This document shows, in pieces, positions 1 to 9,354 of a stretch of DNA of 32,671 bases; position 1 is the first letter of the stretch; each line of letters begins with the position of its first letter. Below the pieces are notes generated by a model. It saw only the letters and a list, made by a program, of their open reading frames with translations. It was not told the DNA's origin and did not search any database. Position numbers and translations under genes: made by a program. This DNA is from Accumulibacter sp. (GTDB taxonomy: Bacteria; Pseudomonadota; Gammaproteobacteria; Burkholderiales; Rhodocyclaceae): the NCBI GenBank assembly GCA_020049495.1, contig JAIFKU010000129.1:1-32671 (forward strand), read 5' to 3'.

Positions 1-82
1 GTATCCCCCGTTCCATGGCCTGGGCAACGCCCAGTGCCGATACGCTTCCCTTGTATGAATCCGGTGCGACAACGATACGCAA
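1..82 (-). CDS. Glycerate kinase, N-terminal part (gene runs off the window)
   Basis: The reverse strand reads MRIVVAPDSYKGSVSALGVA and continues AQAMERGI to the window edge, which matches the start of the GarK/GlxK glycerate kinase family (typical beginning M-K-I-V-I-A-P-D-S-F-K). These enzymes phosphorylate D-glycerate, the last step of glucarate/galactarate and glyoxylate routes. The start codon is TTG at 82-80, supported by a GGAGGG ribosome binding site seven bases upstream on the minus strand; no ATG alternative is visible nearby. Only 27 codons are in the window. The gene diverges from a cdaR-type regulator gene, whose family activates sugar-diacid genes including glycerate kinase in Escherichia coli, so co-regulation is a reasonable inference. 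Confidence 0.85.
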   Translation of the reverse strand, partial: MRIVVAPDSYKGSVSALGVAQAMERGI

Positions 83-240
83 GATAAATCCCTCCAACAT
101 ATTTGTTTAATGGCGAGTCAGGAGAGTAAGGATGGAATAAGATATAAACATCACGCAGGTGCACAGGATTCAATAATTATTTCGGCTTATTCATGTGCAT
201 TTGCCTAACATAATTGTGTGGCTATCTTTATCGAGGTGGC

Positions 241-1392
241 ATGATTACCATTGAAACAAGGTTGGCGCAGGAAATTGTTGAGCGGACGATGAGAATCATC
301 CCGTTCAATGTGAACGTAATGGATGTTCGCGGCATCATTATCGGTAGCGGCGAAGCTTCCAGAATCGGGGATCTGCATGCCGGAGCCCAACTGGCAATCG
401 CTCAGCAGCGTACCGTGGAGATCGATAGCGCAACTACGCGTAACCTGCCTGGCGTAAAGCCAGGAGTCAATCTTCCTTTAACAGTGCGCGGGACGATATG
501 CGGTGTCGTCGGGCTGACCGGAGACCCGGATGCCGTGCGTCAGTTTGGAGAACTGGTGCGCGTTACCGCCGAAATGATCCTCGAGCAGGCACAATTGATC
601 GGTGAGTTGCAACGCGAAAAGCGTTATCGGGAAGAGTTCGTGTTTCATCTGGTCAAGCAGGAGAACACGTCCCGCGCTGATCTTGAAGCCTGGGCGGTCA
701 GACTTGGTGTCGATTTCCTGTCTCCGCGTGCGGTTGTCGTGCTTGATCTGACTGATGAAACCCTGCGTCCCGATCTGGCGCTGATCGAGCTGCAGCGTTG
801 CCAGCTCCGCCTTGCTGTGCAGCAACCTGAAATTCTGACGGCGGCGATTTCCCCCCGCGAACTGGTCATTCTTGAGGCTTTCGACCTTATTGGCAGCCGG
901 GTACCCGGATCCGCGCTGGCGCGCCAGCGTTTATTGGCCCTGGATTCGATCGTGCGCAAAGAGCCGGGAACACCCTCGGCTCTCTCCATGGGCGTTGCCC
1001 TGAAGGGAGTTGAAGGGGTGGCCTTGTCCTATCAGAGTGCGCGCAAAACCTTCCGCGTGGGGCAGTTGCGCAACCCAGAGAACAATCTGTTTTCATTCTA
1101 TGAACTCAGTTTGCCGGTCTTGCTTTCCGGCCTTGATTCAGGCTGGCAGGCCGAACAGTTACGCCGACCGCTGCAGCGTCTTGATGCTTCTGGCAAACAC
1201 AAGAGCTTGCTGCGGCGGACGATTGATGCATGGTTTGCCCATAATGGCCATCCTGTCGCTACCGCCAAGGCACTGCATATTCATCGCAATACCCTCGACT
1301 ATCGACTGCGCCAGATTGGTGAACTCACCGGACTCGATCTGGCCAATACTGATGACCGCCTGTTGCTTTATGTTGCCCTGCAGCTCGAATGA
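241..1392 (+). CDS. cdaR: CdaR-family sugar diacid regulator
   Basis: A 383-residue transcription regulator, close to the usual ~385 residues of CdaR. The N-terminus (LAQEIVERTMRIIPFNVNV, then MDVRG and IIGSG) is typical of the putative sugar-diacid recognition domain, roughly residues 5-137. The C-terminus (about 320-380) has the PucR/CdaR helix-turn-helix, including HIHRNTLDYRLRQI. In E. coli CdaR activates glucarate, galactarate and glycerate genes in response to diacids or glycerate. The start at 241 is chosen because GAGG lies just upstream (233-236) and the protein then begins as CdaR does; an in-frame ATG at 214 would add nine residues with no family match. It diverges from a glycerate kinase gene across a 158-bp intergenic region that probably holds both promoters. 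Confidence 0.9.
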   Translation: MITIETRLAQEIVERTMRIIPFNVNVMDVRGIIIGSGEASRIGDLHAGAQLAIAQQRTVEIDSATTRNLPGVKPGVNLPLTVRGTICGVVGLTGDPDAVRQFGELVRVTAEMILEQAQLIGELQREKRYREEFVFHLVKQENTSRADLEAWAVRLGVDFLSPRAVVVLDLTDETLRPDLALIELQRCQLRLAVQQPEILTAAISPRELVILEAFDLIGSRVPGSALARQRLLALDSIVRKEPGTPSALSMGVALKGVEGVALSYQSARKTFRVGQLRNPENNLFSFYELSLPVLLSGLDSGWQAEQLRRPLQRLDASGKHKSLLRRTIDAWFAHNGHPVATAKALHIHRNTLDYRLRQIGELTGLDLANTDDRLLLYVALQLE

Positions 1393-1532
1393 GCAAATAG
1401 TTCCTCGTGTGCGGTGAGCCGGCATGGGGTGAGGAATCGATGTCTTCACCTTTTGCTTTTTCAGACCGTAGAAAGGTTTGTCCTTCGGACTTGAACTCGC
1501 TGTAGTCGCTCTCGTTACCGATCGGGTTTTCC

Positions 1533-3863
1533 ATGCGCCTCTCAATCCTTGCTTTCGCCTGCGGTATCGCGCTCCTGCAAATACAGAGCGAGTTACCCGC
1601 CATGAGCCTCATGGTCGGGCTGGGGATGCCGGGATTGCTCGGTGTGAGCCTTTGTGTGCGGCGTGTGCATTGGCTGCCGCAAATGATCATGCTCTTTTGC
1701 TGTTCTTTGCTCGGTTTTGTCTGGGCAGGATGGATGGCGCAGCAGCGCCTGGCCGAACAGTTGCCCCTGGCATGGGAGACGAAGGATATTCAGCTCTCCG
1801 GCGTCATCGCCTCGTTGCCACAACGCTTCGAACGCGGCGAGCGTTTCGAGTTCGATGTCGAATCGGTTCAAAGCAAAGGGGCGACCGTACCCGGCCGGAT
1901 CATGCTGGCCTGGTACCACAGTTGGGATGATCTTGGCGATGTCGATGAATTCGTCGAACCGCGGGCGGTTCGTCCGGGTGAGCGCTGGCGTTTTACGGTC
2001 AAACTCAGGCGTCCGCATGGCAACGCCAACCCGCACAGCTTTGATTACGAGGCCTGGTTGCTGGAACGCAACATCCGGGCAACAGGGACGATCCGCCAGC
2101 GCGCTGAAATCGAGCGGCTTGAAACCTTCGTTCCGCGTCCCGGGTATGCGGTGGAACGACTGCGCGATTTCATCCGTAGTCGCTTCGTTTCCGTATTGCC
2201 CGATGCGCCTTACCTTGGCGTGCTGATTGCCTTGACGGTTGGCGATCAAAGGTCAATACCCAATACGCAGTGGCAGGTCTTCAATCGCACGGGTATTACC
2301 CATCTGGTCAGCATTTCCGGGCTTCATGTGACGATGGTCGCGGCGCTGTTTGCAGCCTTGATCAACGGGTTGTGGCGGCGCAGCGAGCGGCTGATGCTGT
2401 TCTTGCCTGCACAGCAGGCTGCGGTTGTGGCGGGCTGGCTGGCCGCCTTTGCCTATTCGCTGCTGGCCGGGTTCGAGGTGCCTGCACAGCGTACCCTGTA
2501 CATGCTGAGCGTTGTTGCATTGGCGCTCTGGTCGGGGCGCAACTTCGGCGTCAGCCGTACACTGCTGCTGGCTTTGCTGGTGGTGCTGGTGCTCGACCCG
2601 TGGGCGGTACTGGCCACCGGCTTCTGGCTCTCCTTTGGTGCCGTGGCCTTGCTCTTCTATGTCAGTACCGCGCGCGTCGGCGAGCAACGCGGATGGCGCG
2701 CTGCACTTGCCCGCTGGGGCGTCACGCAATGGGCGGTAACGGTCGGTAGCCTGCCGCTGTTGCTGCTTTTTTTCCAGCAGTTTTCATTGGTCTCGCCACT
2801 GGCCAATGCGCTGGCGATTCCGTTCGTGAGCTTCATCATTACGCCCCTGGCGCTGGTTTTTGCCGTACTGCCGTGGCCACCCTTGCTGCATCTTGATCAC
2901 TGGCTCATGGCGCAACTGATGGCGCTGCTCGAATGGCTGGCGGGCTGGCCGGTGTGGCAGCAGGCCGCGCCGCCACTGTGGGCGTCGCTGGTGGCTGTGG
3001 TCGGGGTGGTCTGGCTGCTCTTGCCGCGCGGTTTTCCGGCGCGCTGGCTCGGCCTGTGTCTGCTCATGCCAGCACTCGTCTGGCCGCCACCGCGTCCGGA
3101 TCCGGGCGCGGCGTGGGTCGATGTACTCGATGTCGGCCAGGGGCTGGCGGTGCTGGTGCGCACGGCCGGACACACGCTACTGTACGATACCGGCCCACTT
3201 TACAGTACCGAGTCGAACGCCGGCTTACGCGTCGTTGTGCCCTATCTGCGGGCAACGGGCGTCAGTCAACTGGACACGCTGGTGGTTTCGCATCGCGACA
3301 AGGATCATTCCGGAGGGGTGACGGCCGTGCAGGCGTATCTGCCGGTGAGCCGGCTGCTGACCTCGATTCCCGAACTGGGTGGTGAGCCTTGCATCGCGGG
3401 ACAACAGTGGGCATGGGATGGTGTGCGTTTCGCCATCCTGCATCCGGATGCCGCCGATTACGCGCTCAGGTCGAAAAAGACGAATAGCATGAGTTGCGTG
3501 CTGCGCATCAGCAATGCCGGCGGTAGCGTCCTGTTCACCGGAGATATCGAAGCGGCTGACGAGAAGGCTCTGATCGCCCGCTCGCCGGACGTGTTGCGCA
3601 GCACGATGCTGGTCGTTCCGCACCATGGCGGCAATGCTTCGTCGACAGCCGAATTCATCGCTGCCGTCGCTGCGCGCGAGGCAGTTTTCTCTGCGGGTTA
3701 CCGTAATGCCTTTAATCATCCGCGCCCTGATGTGCTCGAACGTTACGCCGCCAGCCGCCAGTGGCGAACGGATCGCGATGGCGCGGTAAGCATTACCATC
3801 GCCGAATCGACCGAAGTTTCGGCGTGGCGAAAGGAACGGCAACGCTACTGGTATGGGCAGTAA
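1533..3863 (+). CDS. comEC: ComEC/Rec2 DNA uptake channel protein
   Basis: A 776-residue polytopic membrane protein with the full ComEC layout: N-terminal membrane helices with an OB-like (DUF4131) region, a central Competence domain with many helices containing THLVSISGLHVTM near residues 255-267, and a C-terminal metallo-beta-lactamase-like domain from about 525. The latter shows DVGQG, DTGP, SHRDKDHSGG (about 585), FTGDIE (about 667) and VPHHGG (about 694). ComEC carries single-stranded DNA across the inner membrane during natural transformation, and the C-terminal domain is proposed to degrade the non-transported strand. The gene stands alone with no competence pilus genes nearby. The ATG at 1533 has no strong ribosome binding site, so the start is less certain than the identity. 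Confidence 0.93.
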   Translation: MRLSILAFACGIALLQIQSELPAMSLMVGLGMPGLLGVSLCVRRVHWLPQMIMLFCCSLLGFVWAGWMAQQRLAEQLPLAWETKDIQLSGVIASLPQRFERGERFEFDVESVQSKGATVPGRIMLAWYHSWDDLGDVDEFVEPRAVRPGERWRFTVKLRRPHGNANPHSFDYEAWLLERNIRATGTIRQRAEIERLETFVPRPGYAVERLRDFIRSRFVSVLPDAPYLGVLIALTVGDQRSIPNTQWQVFNRTGITHLVSISGLHVTMVAALFAALINGLWRRSERLMLFLPAQQAAVVAGWLAAFAYSLLAGFEVPAQRTLYMLSVVALALWSGRNFGVSRTLLLALLVVLVLDPWAVLATGFWLSFGAVALLFYVSTARVGEQRGWRAALARWGVTQWAVTVGSLPLLLLFFQQFSLVSPLANALAIPFVSFIITPLALVFAVLPWPPLLHLDHWLMAQLMALLEWLAGWPVWQQAAPPLWASLVAVVGVVWLLLPRGFPARWLGLCLLMPALVWPPPRPDPGAAWVDVLDVGQGLAVLVRTAGHTLLYDTGPLYSTESNAGLRVVVPYLRATGVSQLDTLVVSHRDKDHSGGVTAVQAYLPVSRLLTSIPELGGEPCIAGQQWAWDGVRFAILHPDAADYALRSKKTNSMSCVLRISNAGGSVLFTGDIEAADEKALIARSPDVLRSTMLVVPHHGGNASSTAEFIAAVAAREAVFSAGYRNAFNHPRPDVLERYAASRQWRTDRDGAVSITIAESTEVSAWRKERQRYWYGQ

Positions 3864-4077
3864 GGCCGGACAGTGATAAGTGCGGACACGGTTTCCAAAC
3901 TGCCTTTTCGTGACACTCGGGCAGAAATTTTCGCCGTTCCCCAAGTGAAATTCCGGCATTGACTGGGGCGCAGAAGACAAGGATACTTTGGCTTGTGCGC
4001 TTGAGATTCCTCATCCTTCGCGCATGCCGTCTTCCAACGCTGTTCGACTGGTCGATTTCTAGGGATTATTTTCCAGC

Positions 4078-5073
4078 ATGAGTATCACGATCAAAGATAT
4101 CGCACGCATTGCCGGAGTCAGTTACTCGACGGTATCGAAGGCGCTGAACGACAGTCCTCTCGTTAAACCAAAAACCAAGGCGCACATCATCGCGGTTGCC
4201 CGTCAGATGGGTTACCAGCCCAATATGGTGGCAAAAAGCCTGGTCTCGAAACGAAGCAATATCATCGGTGTTGTCTGGCCCCGTGTAGAACGCTTTACAT
4301 GGTCTAGCCTGGTCACGGAAGTCAATAACAAACTTACCGCCCATTCCTATAATCTTCTTCTATCGATCAACCCTGTCGAATCAGCAATTGCCGTTTTCAA
4401 TCAGTTCCGGGTCGATGCCATTCTGATCTTCCGCGAATACCTGTTGGATGGCATGAAGGTCAAACCTTCGTCGACTGTTCCGATTCTGCATTACGGAAGC
4501 CCGATTATCCCCAAAACTCCAACCATCAACGTCAATCGCAGGAAAGCCATGTCGTTGGCCGTAGAACACCTGGCCCGACTTGGACATTCACGGATCTCGT
4601 ATATCGGGGATCTTTCGCCAGCGGATCCAACGCAACGGGAAAAAGTAGCTGGCTATAAGGACGCGGCGAATCGATTCCATCTTGCGCAGCACGCCGACAT
4701 TATGATCGATTCAATCGACAATTCGCCGGATTCGGGTTATCTCGTGGGAAAAAAACTGTTGTCTTCGCCCTTCAGGCCTACGGCAATCGTCATCGGCAGT
4801 TACGGGTTAAGCCTTGGGGTTTTCAGGGCACTGAACGAAGAAAAAGTAAGGGTTCCGGACGATTTGTCGATCGTCAGCTACGACAATATTCCGCAGATGG
4901 TTAACTTTGCTGTCCCCTTGACGGTTGTAGGCGCCAGCGTGGAAGCCGTTGCCAACGCCATCGTAGGTGCCTTGATCAATCTGGTGGAATGCGGTGACGG
5001 TGTGGCGGACTACACGGAAATTGATGTTGAACTGGTTGCGCGAAAGTCCTGTGCCTCGCCCAGAGCGGATTGA
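4078..5073 (+). CDS. LacI-family transcriptional regulator
   Basis: A 331-residue protein with a classical LacI-type helix-turn-helix at the extreme N-terminus (ITIKDIARIAGVSYSTVSKA) and the hinge-region pattern GYQPNMVAKSLVSKRSN, followed by a periplasmic-binding-protein-like effector domain ending in ELVARKSC. Such proteins usually repress nearby catabolic operons and release DNA on binding a sugar or sugar acid. The gene is convergent with the six-gene tct operon and its last 64 bp overlap the 3' end of that operon's final gene. A perfect 18-bp palindrome with a central CG, the usual geometry of LacI-family operators, lies at the operon promoter (12366-12383), so I infer that this protein controls that operon. 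The effector is unknown. Confidence 0.92.
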   Translation: MSITIKDIARIAGVSYSTVSKALNDSPLVKPKTKAHIIAVARQMGYQPNMVAKSLVSKRSNIIGVVWPRVERFTWSSLVTEVNNKLTAHSYNLLLSINPVESAIAVFNQFRVDAILIFREYLLDGMKVKPSSTVPILHYGSPIIPKTPTINVNRRKAMSLAVEHLARLGHSRISYIGDLSPADPTQREKVAGYKDAANRFHLAQHADIMIDSIDNSPDSGYLVGKKLLSSPFRPTAIVIGSYGLSLGVFRALNEEKVRVPDDLSIVSYDNIPQMVNFAVPLTVVGASVEAVANAIVGALINLVECGDGVADYTEIDVELVARKSCASPRAD

Positions 5074-6770
5074 GTGATCTTCATGCTGAGGTTGGCGTAG
5101 AGCGCTTTGAGACGATCGGCATCGAGCAGGGTATAGACTCGATGGATGAACGAAGTCTCAACGAATAGCAGTTCAAACCTGTGAATAATCAATTTCAGAT
5201 CCTGCATGCTCACCTGCAAAGTTACTCGTGTTGTTGTCGTGTCGTTTCCTTGTTCCGGGCTCGCATTCTCGATCAGGATTCTGGTCAGGAAGATGCAATG
5301 CGTCGCAATCCGGAACGCCTCAACATAAAGAACAAAGATGTCGAACGACTCGCTCAGGAAGCGAGTGGCCGCCGTGGTTAATCCGCTATTCCCAAGCGCA
5401 ATTGCTTTTGCCAATTGTTTGACAAGAAGAAGAGCGCGATCTTTTTCATCAATGATGCGTCGAAAATTATCAGCGTCTGAACTCAATGCGCTTGCTTTTT
5501 CCGGCAACCACTCTTTCAGGCTGTTTTTTTCTTCGGCCAGCCAGAACGCATGTTCAAGGCTAACCGGTAGATGACTTGAGTCGGAGAATACGCAGTCATT
5601 CACGAAACACGTCTGCTTTACCACCGCCCAGGTCTGATCCAGTATTGAACCCAGCCATTGTGCTGCCGCATCTTTTTCTACTTCGCTGCAATCCTTACGG
5701 AAGTATTCGGACTCTTCCAGCCAGCCTGCATAGATCCCGGTGCTTCCGGAAGACAAGTCATTGGCTAGAGCAGCCCCCGCATGGAGATTGATCTGGTTTA
5801 GCGTATCCCAGGAACTGTGTCCGTCTAGACTCTCCCAATCGACGCGAAACATCACCCCCTTTGCTTTCCTTGCCTTGGCATATTCCATACGGTCGCGAAG
5901 ATCATTGATCATGATGCTGGGTGCAATACCCCAGCCGAAGTATTGACCCCAGACATCAAACTCGATCCACTGATCCCGGTTGCCGACAGCGCCGATGCGC
6001 GCATTGTTCGGGAAGGTGGGGTAATAGTCATGCGGGGTATTCTTCAGAGAGACTCCGATGGACTCAGGAAGTTGCTCCATCGTTGAACTTATCTGATTAT
6101 GAGCTTTTGATGAAAACACGAAATCCCGAATAATCAGTTTCCGTCCTGCGGCGGAGATCGGCTCGTACATGGCCGCAATCAGTTCGCCGTACCAATCTTC
6201 CGGCTTTGTGGCACGGCATCTTTCACAAGTACACCGGTTTGAGGCGATGGATACCCTGCTTTCCCCCGTAGCCAGTGCGCTAATGATTCCACCTGCCTCG
6301 GGAAATTCATCGAAGAACTCCGTGTATTTTGCGCGGGTAAATTCCCACCAGAACGGATCGCTGGCACACACCTTCCCTTCTTTGACCAGATGCGGAAAGA
6401 ACTCAAGAATGATGTCCGGAAAGTACAGTTCCTTGTTTTCGATAAAAACCGTGATGCCGGCTCGACGTGCCTCCTCAAGTACGCGTTTGAAGTAGGCGCG
6501 GCGCTGATACGGTCCGCTTCGGCGTGTCGGCGTAAATTTGTAAAGCGTCCGGAAAATCTCCTGATAACGTTCAAAAATACTGTTGTATTTATCGTTTCGG
6601 CAACCAAAATATTTTCCCGGATAAACGATGAGTTCAAGAAAATCATTGCGGTGCAAAACCAGTGTATTCAACGAATGAGCCTTCATGAACCGGATCGCCT
6701 TGCTGACCCAGTCAAAATTCCATGCGTACTGGCTGTGAATTTCCAGAGCGCGGATGTCAAAGTCGGCCAT
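5010..6770 (-). CDS. Glycoside-hydrolase-like protein of unknown function, paralogue 2
   Basis: I cannot assign a named family. The 586-residue protein is a clear paralogue of the product of 7569-9239: both share an N-terminal (A/G)LE(I/F)HSQ segment, CASDPFWWEF, a C-x-C-x2-C-R motif (here C180, C182, C185), SLKNTPHDYYPTFPNN (241-256), WGQ(Y/F)FG and R-x-DWE (311-313). Alternating strand/helix pattern, a conserved E-x-K-E (111-114) and E-S-R (170-172) resemble TIM-barrel glycosidase-like proteins (alpha-glucuronidase or DUF4838 type), which is an inference. No signal peptide is seen, so it is probably cytoplasmic. The ATG at 6770 is preceded by GGAGAA, 22 bp after the dehydrogenase gene. The C-terminus runs about 15 residues past the paralogue's end, into the oppositely oriented LacI-family gene. 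Confidence 0.75.
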   Translation of the reverse strand: MADFDIRALEIHSQYAWNFDWVSKAIRFMKAHSLNTLVLHRNDFLELIVYPGKYFGCRNDKYNSIFERYQEIFRTLYKFTPTRRSGPYQRRAYFKRVLEEARRAGITVFIENKELYFPDIILEFFPHLVKEGKVCASDPFWWEFTRAKYTEFFDEFPEAGGIISALATGESRVSIASNRCTCERCRATKPEDWYGELIAAMYEPISAAGRKLIIRDFVFSSKAHNQISSTMEQLPESIGVSLKNTPHDYYPTFPNNARIGAVGNRDQWIEFDVWGQYFGWGIAPSIMINDLRDRMEYAKARKAKGVMFRVDWESLDGHSSWDTLNQINLHAGAALANDLSSGSTGIYAGWLEESEYFRKDCSEVEKDAAAQWLGSILDQTWAVVKQTCFVNDCVFSDSSHLPVSLEHAFWLAEEKNSLKEWLPEKASALSSDADNFRRIIDEKDRALLLVKQLAKAIALGNSGLTTAATRFLSESFDIFVLYVEAFRIATHCIFLTRILIENASPEQGNDTTTTRVTLQVSMQDLKLIIHRFELLFVETSFIHRVYTLLDADRLKALYANLSMKITQSALGEAQDFRATSSTSISV

Positions 6771-6792
6771 CAATAATTCTCCGGGTGCCGGG

Positions 6793-7557
6793 TTAAACCG
6801 TTTTTCCGCTATCGATGACAATCACTTCGCCATTGACAAAGTCGGCGGCTGAAGACGCCAGATATACTGCAGCACCGGCATAGTCGGACGGTTGTCCAAG
6901 CCGTTTGAATGGGTGATTGGCGATGACCTGCGCCTTTTTTTCCGGGTGCTGGGCGTAATATTCTGCCGTAAAGTTTGTTTCGCTAGCGGTCGGTGCAATG
7001 GCATTTACGTTGATCCGATACGGCGCCCATTCCAGTGCAAGCGTTTTGACCAGTTGAATCAGCCCGGCCTTGCTGGCGCCGTAGGCCGCATAATTGGCGC
7101 CGCCGCGCAAGCCGCCGGTCGAGGCGATTTGGATCACTTTTCCCTTTCCGTTCTTGATGAATTCCTTGCCGACAATCTGACACAGGAAAAATGCCGACGT
7201 CAGATTGACGCTGAATACGCGATTCCATTCTTCAACTGTCGTCTCAAGCAATGGCTTTCTTACGGTCGTTGCCACGTTGTTCAGCAAAATGTCGATTCGT
7301 CCGAATTCATTGATCACCGTCTGTGTCGCTGTCTCGATGGCGGAGTAATCGGTGATGTCAAGCGTCAGAGCTAACGCCTTTCCCCCTTTGGCGTTGATGT
7401 CATCGGCAAGGGCGCTTGCGCTGGTGGAATTGCAATCGGCAATGGCCAGATGCGCGCCAAACTCGGCCATGGCTCGGGCACAGGCACTTCCAATTCCACC
7501 GGCACCACCCGTAATCAAGGCCACTTGCCCGGTCAAATCAAAGATGTTTTTCGGCAC
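6793..7557 (-). CDS. SDR-family NAD(P)-dependent oxidoreductase
   Basis: A 254-residue classical short-chain dehydrogenase with the nucleotide-binding TGGAGGIG motif near residue 16, LLNNVA in place of the usual NNAG, the catalytic serine in IASTGG and the YxxxK motif in AAYGASKAG. The length and the tail VNGEVIVIDSGKTV fit gluconate 5-dehydrogenase or KduD-like sugar-acid dehydrogenases, but the sequence alone does not fix the substrate. The start is GTG at 7557, with an AAGGA-type ribosome binding site overlapping the stop of the upstream gene (7569), so translation is likely coupled. Lying between two paralogous hydrolase-like genes behind a TctABC transporter, it probably oxidises or reduces an intermediate of the imported compound. 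Confidence 0.9.
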   Translation of the reverse strand: MPKNIFDLTGQVALITGGAGGIGSACARAMAEFGAHLAIADCNSTSASALADDINAKGGKALALTLDITDYSAIETATQTVINEFGRIDILLNNVATTVRKPLLETTVEEWNRVFSVNLTSAFFLCQIVGKEFIKNGKGKVIQIASTGGLRGGANYAAYGASKAGLIQLVKTLALEWAPYRINVNAIAPTASETNFTAEYYAQHPEKKAQVIANHPFKRLGQPSDYAGAAVYLASSAADFVNGEVIVIDSGKTV

Positions 7558-7568
7558 GGTCCTTTTCC

Positions 7569-9239
7569 TTAAGCGGCATTCAGATTGTTCAGATGATTCC
7601 CGATGTCCTGAGCCAGTCCGCGCACGCGTTCATGATCGAGCAGCCATGAAACATGATGTGGATAGTTTTTTCCCTGCACCTTGGTTTCAATGTTTACGGC
7701 ATATTCACGCAGCAAATCCAATGAACCCAAAGCCTTCGTCAGGTCTGAAGCATTACGGGTTTGTTGCGCATGTTTTGCCTCGTAGCAGACCCTGGTACAG
7801 AGATCGAAACCGCGAACGTAGCACTCGAACAATTCCAGAACTTCCAGCAGATCATCTTTCATTCGCTCATCGATACCCAGACGGTCGACATCGAGAAGCG
7901 TTTTCAACTGGCCGACTTTCTCCATGGCTTCCTGTTTTTCACGGAAGATGATGGGGATATTTTCCGCAGTGACTTCAACCAGTTTCGAGGCTCCGGGTCG
8001 CCAATCGTCCATCCCGTGAATTTTTGTCATCATTGAAAAAGCGCGGTCGAGCGTATCGGGGAACATGCAGTCCTCATGAAAGACATGTCCGCGAATGAAT
8101 ATGGATTTCTCGATGACCTCCCACGAAGCCTTCATGAAATCACGCAGTTGGGCATAGCTCTTCTTGTTTGCGACTTGCACCGGCAACTGATCGAACGAGG
8201 CTGGCCTCATCGGATTGAAAAGCCCGTAATCGACCCAGGCCTTGTAGATTGCATCCGCTTCAACTGAAAGATCGGAGGACAGCATGCCTCCGGCAAACAC
8301 GTTAACAAAATTCAAGGAATTGAATGCACACGCCTCGGTCATGTTCTCCCAGTCCGTACGCAGAGTGATCCCGGTAACTCCGTTTTCATGGCAATGGTTC
8401 ATCCGGTATTTCATGTCTTCCACGACACTGGCCGGAAAGAATCCGATGCCGAAGAACTGGCCCCAGGTATCAAATTCCGCCCATTGCGGATGTCTGCCGG
8501 CATGCCCGATCTCCGGGTTGTTCGGGAAAGTCGGGTAGTAATCGTGAGGCGTATTCTTGAGTGAAATGACGATATCGTCCGACACCTTCGTTGCCGCTTT
8601 CATGATGTTGCTTTGTTGCACTGCCGAATACGCAAAATCCCTGACTGCCAGAATTTTTCCCGCCTCATGCAGCGGGCGATACATGGCCTGAAGCAGGCTG
8701 TAGTACCAGTCAAGAGGTGATGTATTCCGGCAGCGTTCGCAGCGGCACGTGTTGGTCGAGATGGAGACCTTGCTTTCCCGCGTACCAGGACTGACCGAGA
8801 TGCCTGTAATGTCAGGAACGGCTTGCAGAAACTCATGTACCTTCTGCTCGACGAATTCCCACCAGAAAGGATCGGAGGCGCAGAGACTTCCATCGGCATT
8901 ACGCAGATGTGGATACAGTTCGATCAGCCATTCGTCGAACCACACCTCCTTCACTTCGGCGACAAAGCCGATTCCCCGTTGTTTGGCCATCCTGACGATA
9001 TTGCGAATGTATTGCCGATTGTTCATCACCCGGTGATAGCGAACCGGCCAGCGTTTCCACATCAATTCCGACGGGAAATACTTGTCCGGCAAAACCACGT
9101 GGTCCAGCAAATCGTTCTGATGAAAAATCAGTGTATTCAGGTTGAGCCGGTTCATTACATCAAGGGCCGTTTCAACCTGTCGTTGTTCCCACATTCTCTG
9201 GCTGTGAAACTCCAGTCCTCTGACGGCAAAGTTCTTCAT
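7569..9239 (-). CDS. Glycoside-hydrolase-like protein of unknown function, paralogue 1
   Basis: A 556-residue protein without an assignable name, paralogous along its whole length to the product of 5010-6770. Conserved blocks are RGLEFHSQ (7-14), N-T-L-I-F-H-Q-N-D, EVKE (95-98), CASDPFWWEF (120-129), RESKVSI, C165/C167/C170 (C-x-C-x2-C), ISLKNTPHDYYPTFPNN (225-241), TWGQFFG and RTDWE (294-298). Conserved acidic residues in EVKE, RES and DWE are candidate catalytic groups if the TIM-barrel glycosidase-like reading is right; the Cys motif resembles those of DUF4838-like proteins and may bind metal. No signal peptide is visible. The start at 9239 begins the homology with the paralogue; upstream in-frame codons to 9335 look non-coding. 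It lies 115 bp behind tctC, the largest gap in this operon. Confidence 0.78.
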   Translation of the reverse strand: MKNFAVRGLEFHSQRMWEQRQVETALDVMNRLNLNTLIFHQNDLLDHVVLPDKYFPSELMWKRWPVRYHRVMNNRQYIRNIVRMAKQRGIGFVAEVKEVWFDEWLIELYPHLRNADGSLCASDPFWWEFVEQKVHEFLQAVPDITGISVSPGTRESKVSISTNTCRCERCRNTSPLDWYYSLLQAMYRPLHEAGKILAVRDFAYSAVQQSNIMKAATKVSDDIVISLKNTPHDYYPTFPNNPEIGHAGRHPQWAEFDTWGQFFGIGFFPASVVEDMKYRMNHCHENGVTGITLRTDWENMTEACAFNSLNFVNVFAGGMLSSDLSVEADAIYKAWVDYGLFNPMRPASFDQLPVQVANKKSYAQLRDFMKASWEVIEKSIFIRGHVFHEDCMFPDTLDRAFSMMTKIHGMDDWRPGASKLVEVTAENIPIIFREKQEAMEKVGQLKTLLDVDRLGIDERMKDDLLEVLELFECYVRGFDLCTRVCYEAKHAQQTRNASDLTKALGSLDLLREYAVNIETKVQGKNYPHHVSWLLDHERVRGLAQDIGNHLNNLNAA

Positions 9240-9354
9240 ACTGCGATCTCGATAATTGTGAATAGTTGATTCGGGCGTAAAAAAACCGCCTTTCGGCTCT
9301 CTCCGGAACCGGCAAGCGCTTGATGACCGGAGCAAAGACGAAGGCGATCTGCGG

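Noticed and set aside
221-226. GAYTGA instead of GAFTGA in DctD (residues 221-226 of the protein; gene at 29145-30488) as a defect
   Set aside because: Tyrosine at this position occurs in working sigma54 activators, so it is not evidence of lost function; the coordinates given here are residue numbers.
9279-9297. Terminator on the minus strand between tctC and the hydrolase-like gene (GCCGAAAGGC followed by a T7 run)
   Set aside because: The stem is only three pairs around a GAAA loop; too weak to call, although partial termination in this 115-bp gap is possible.
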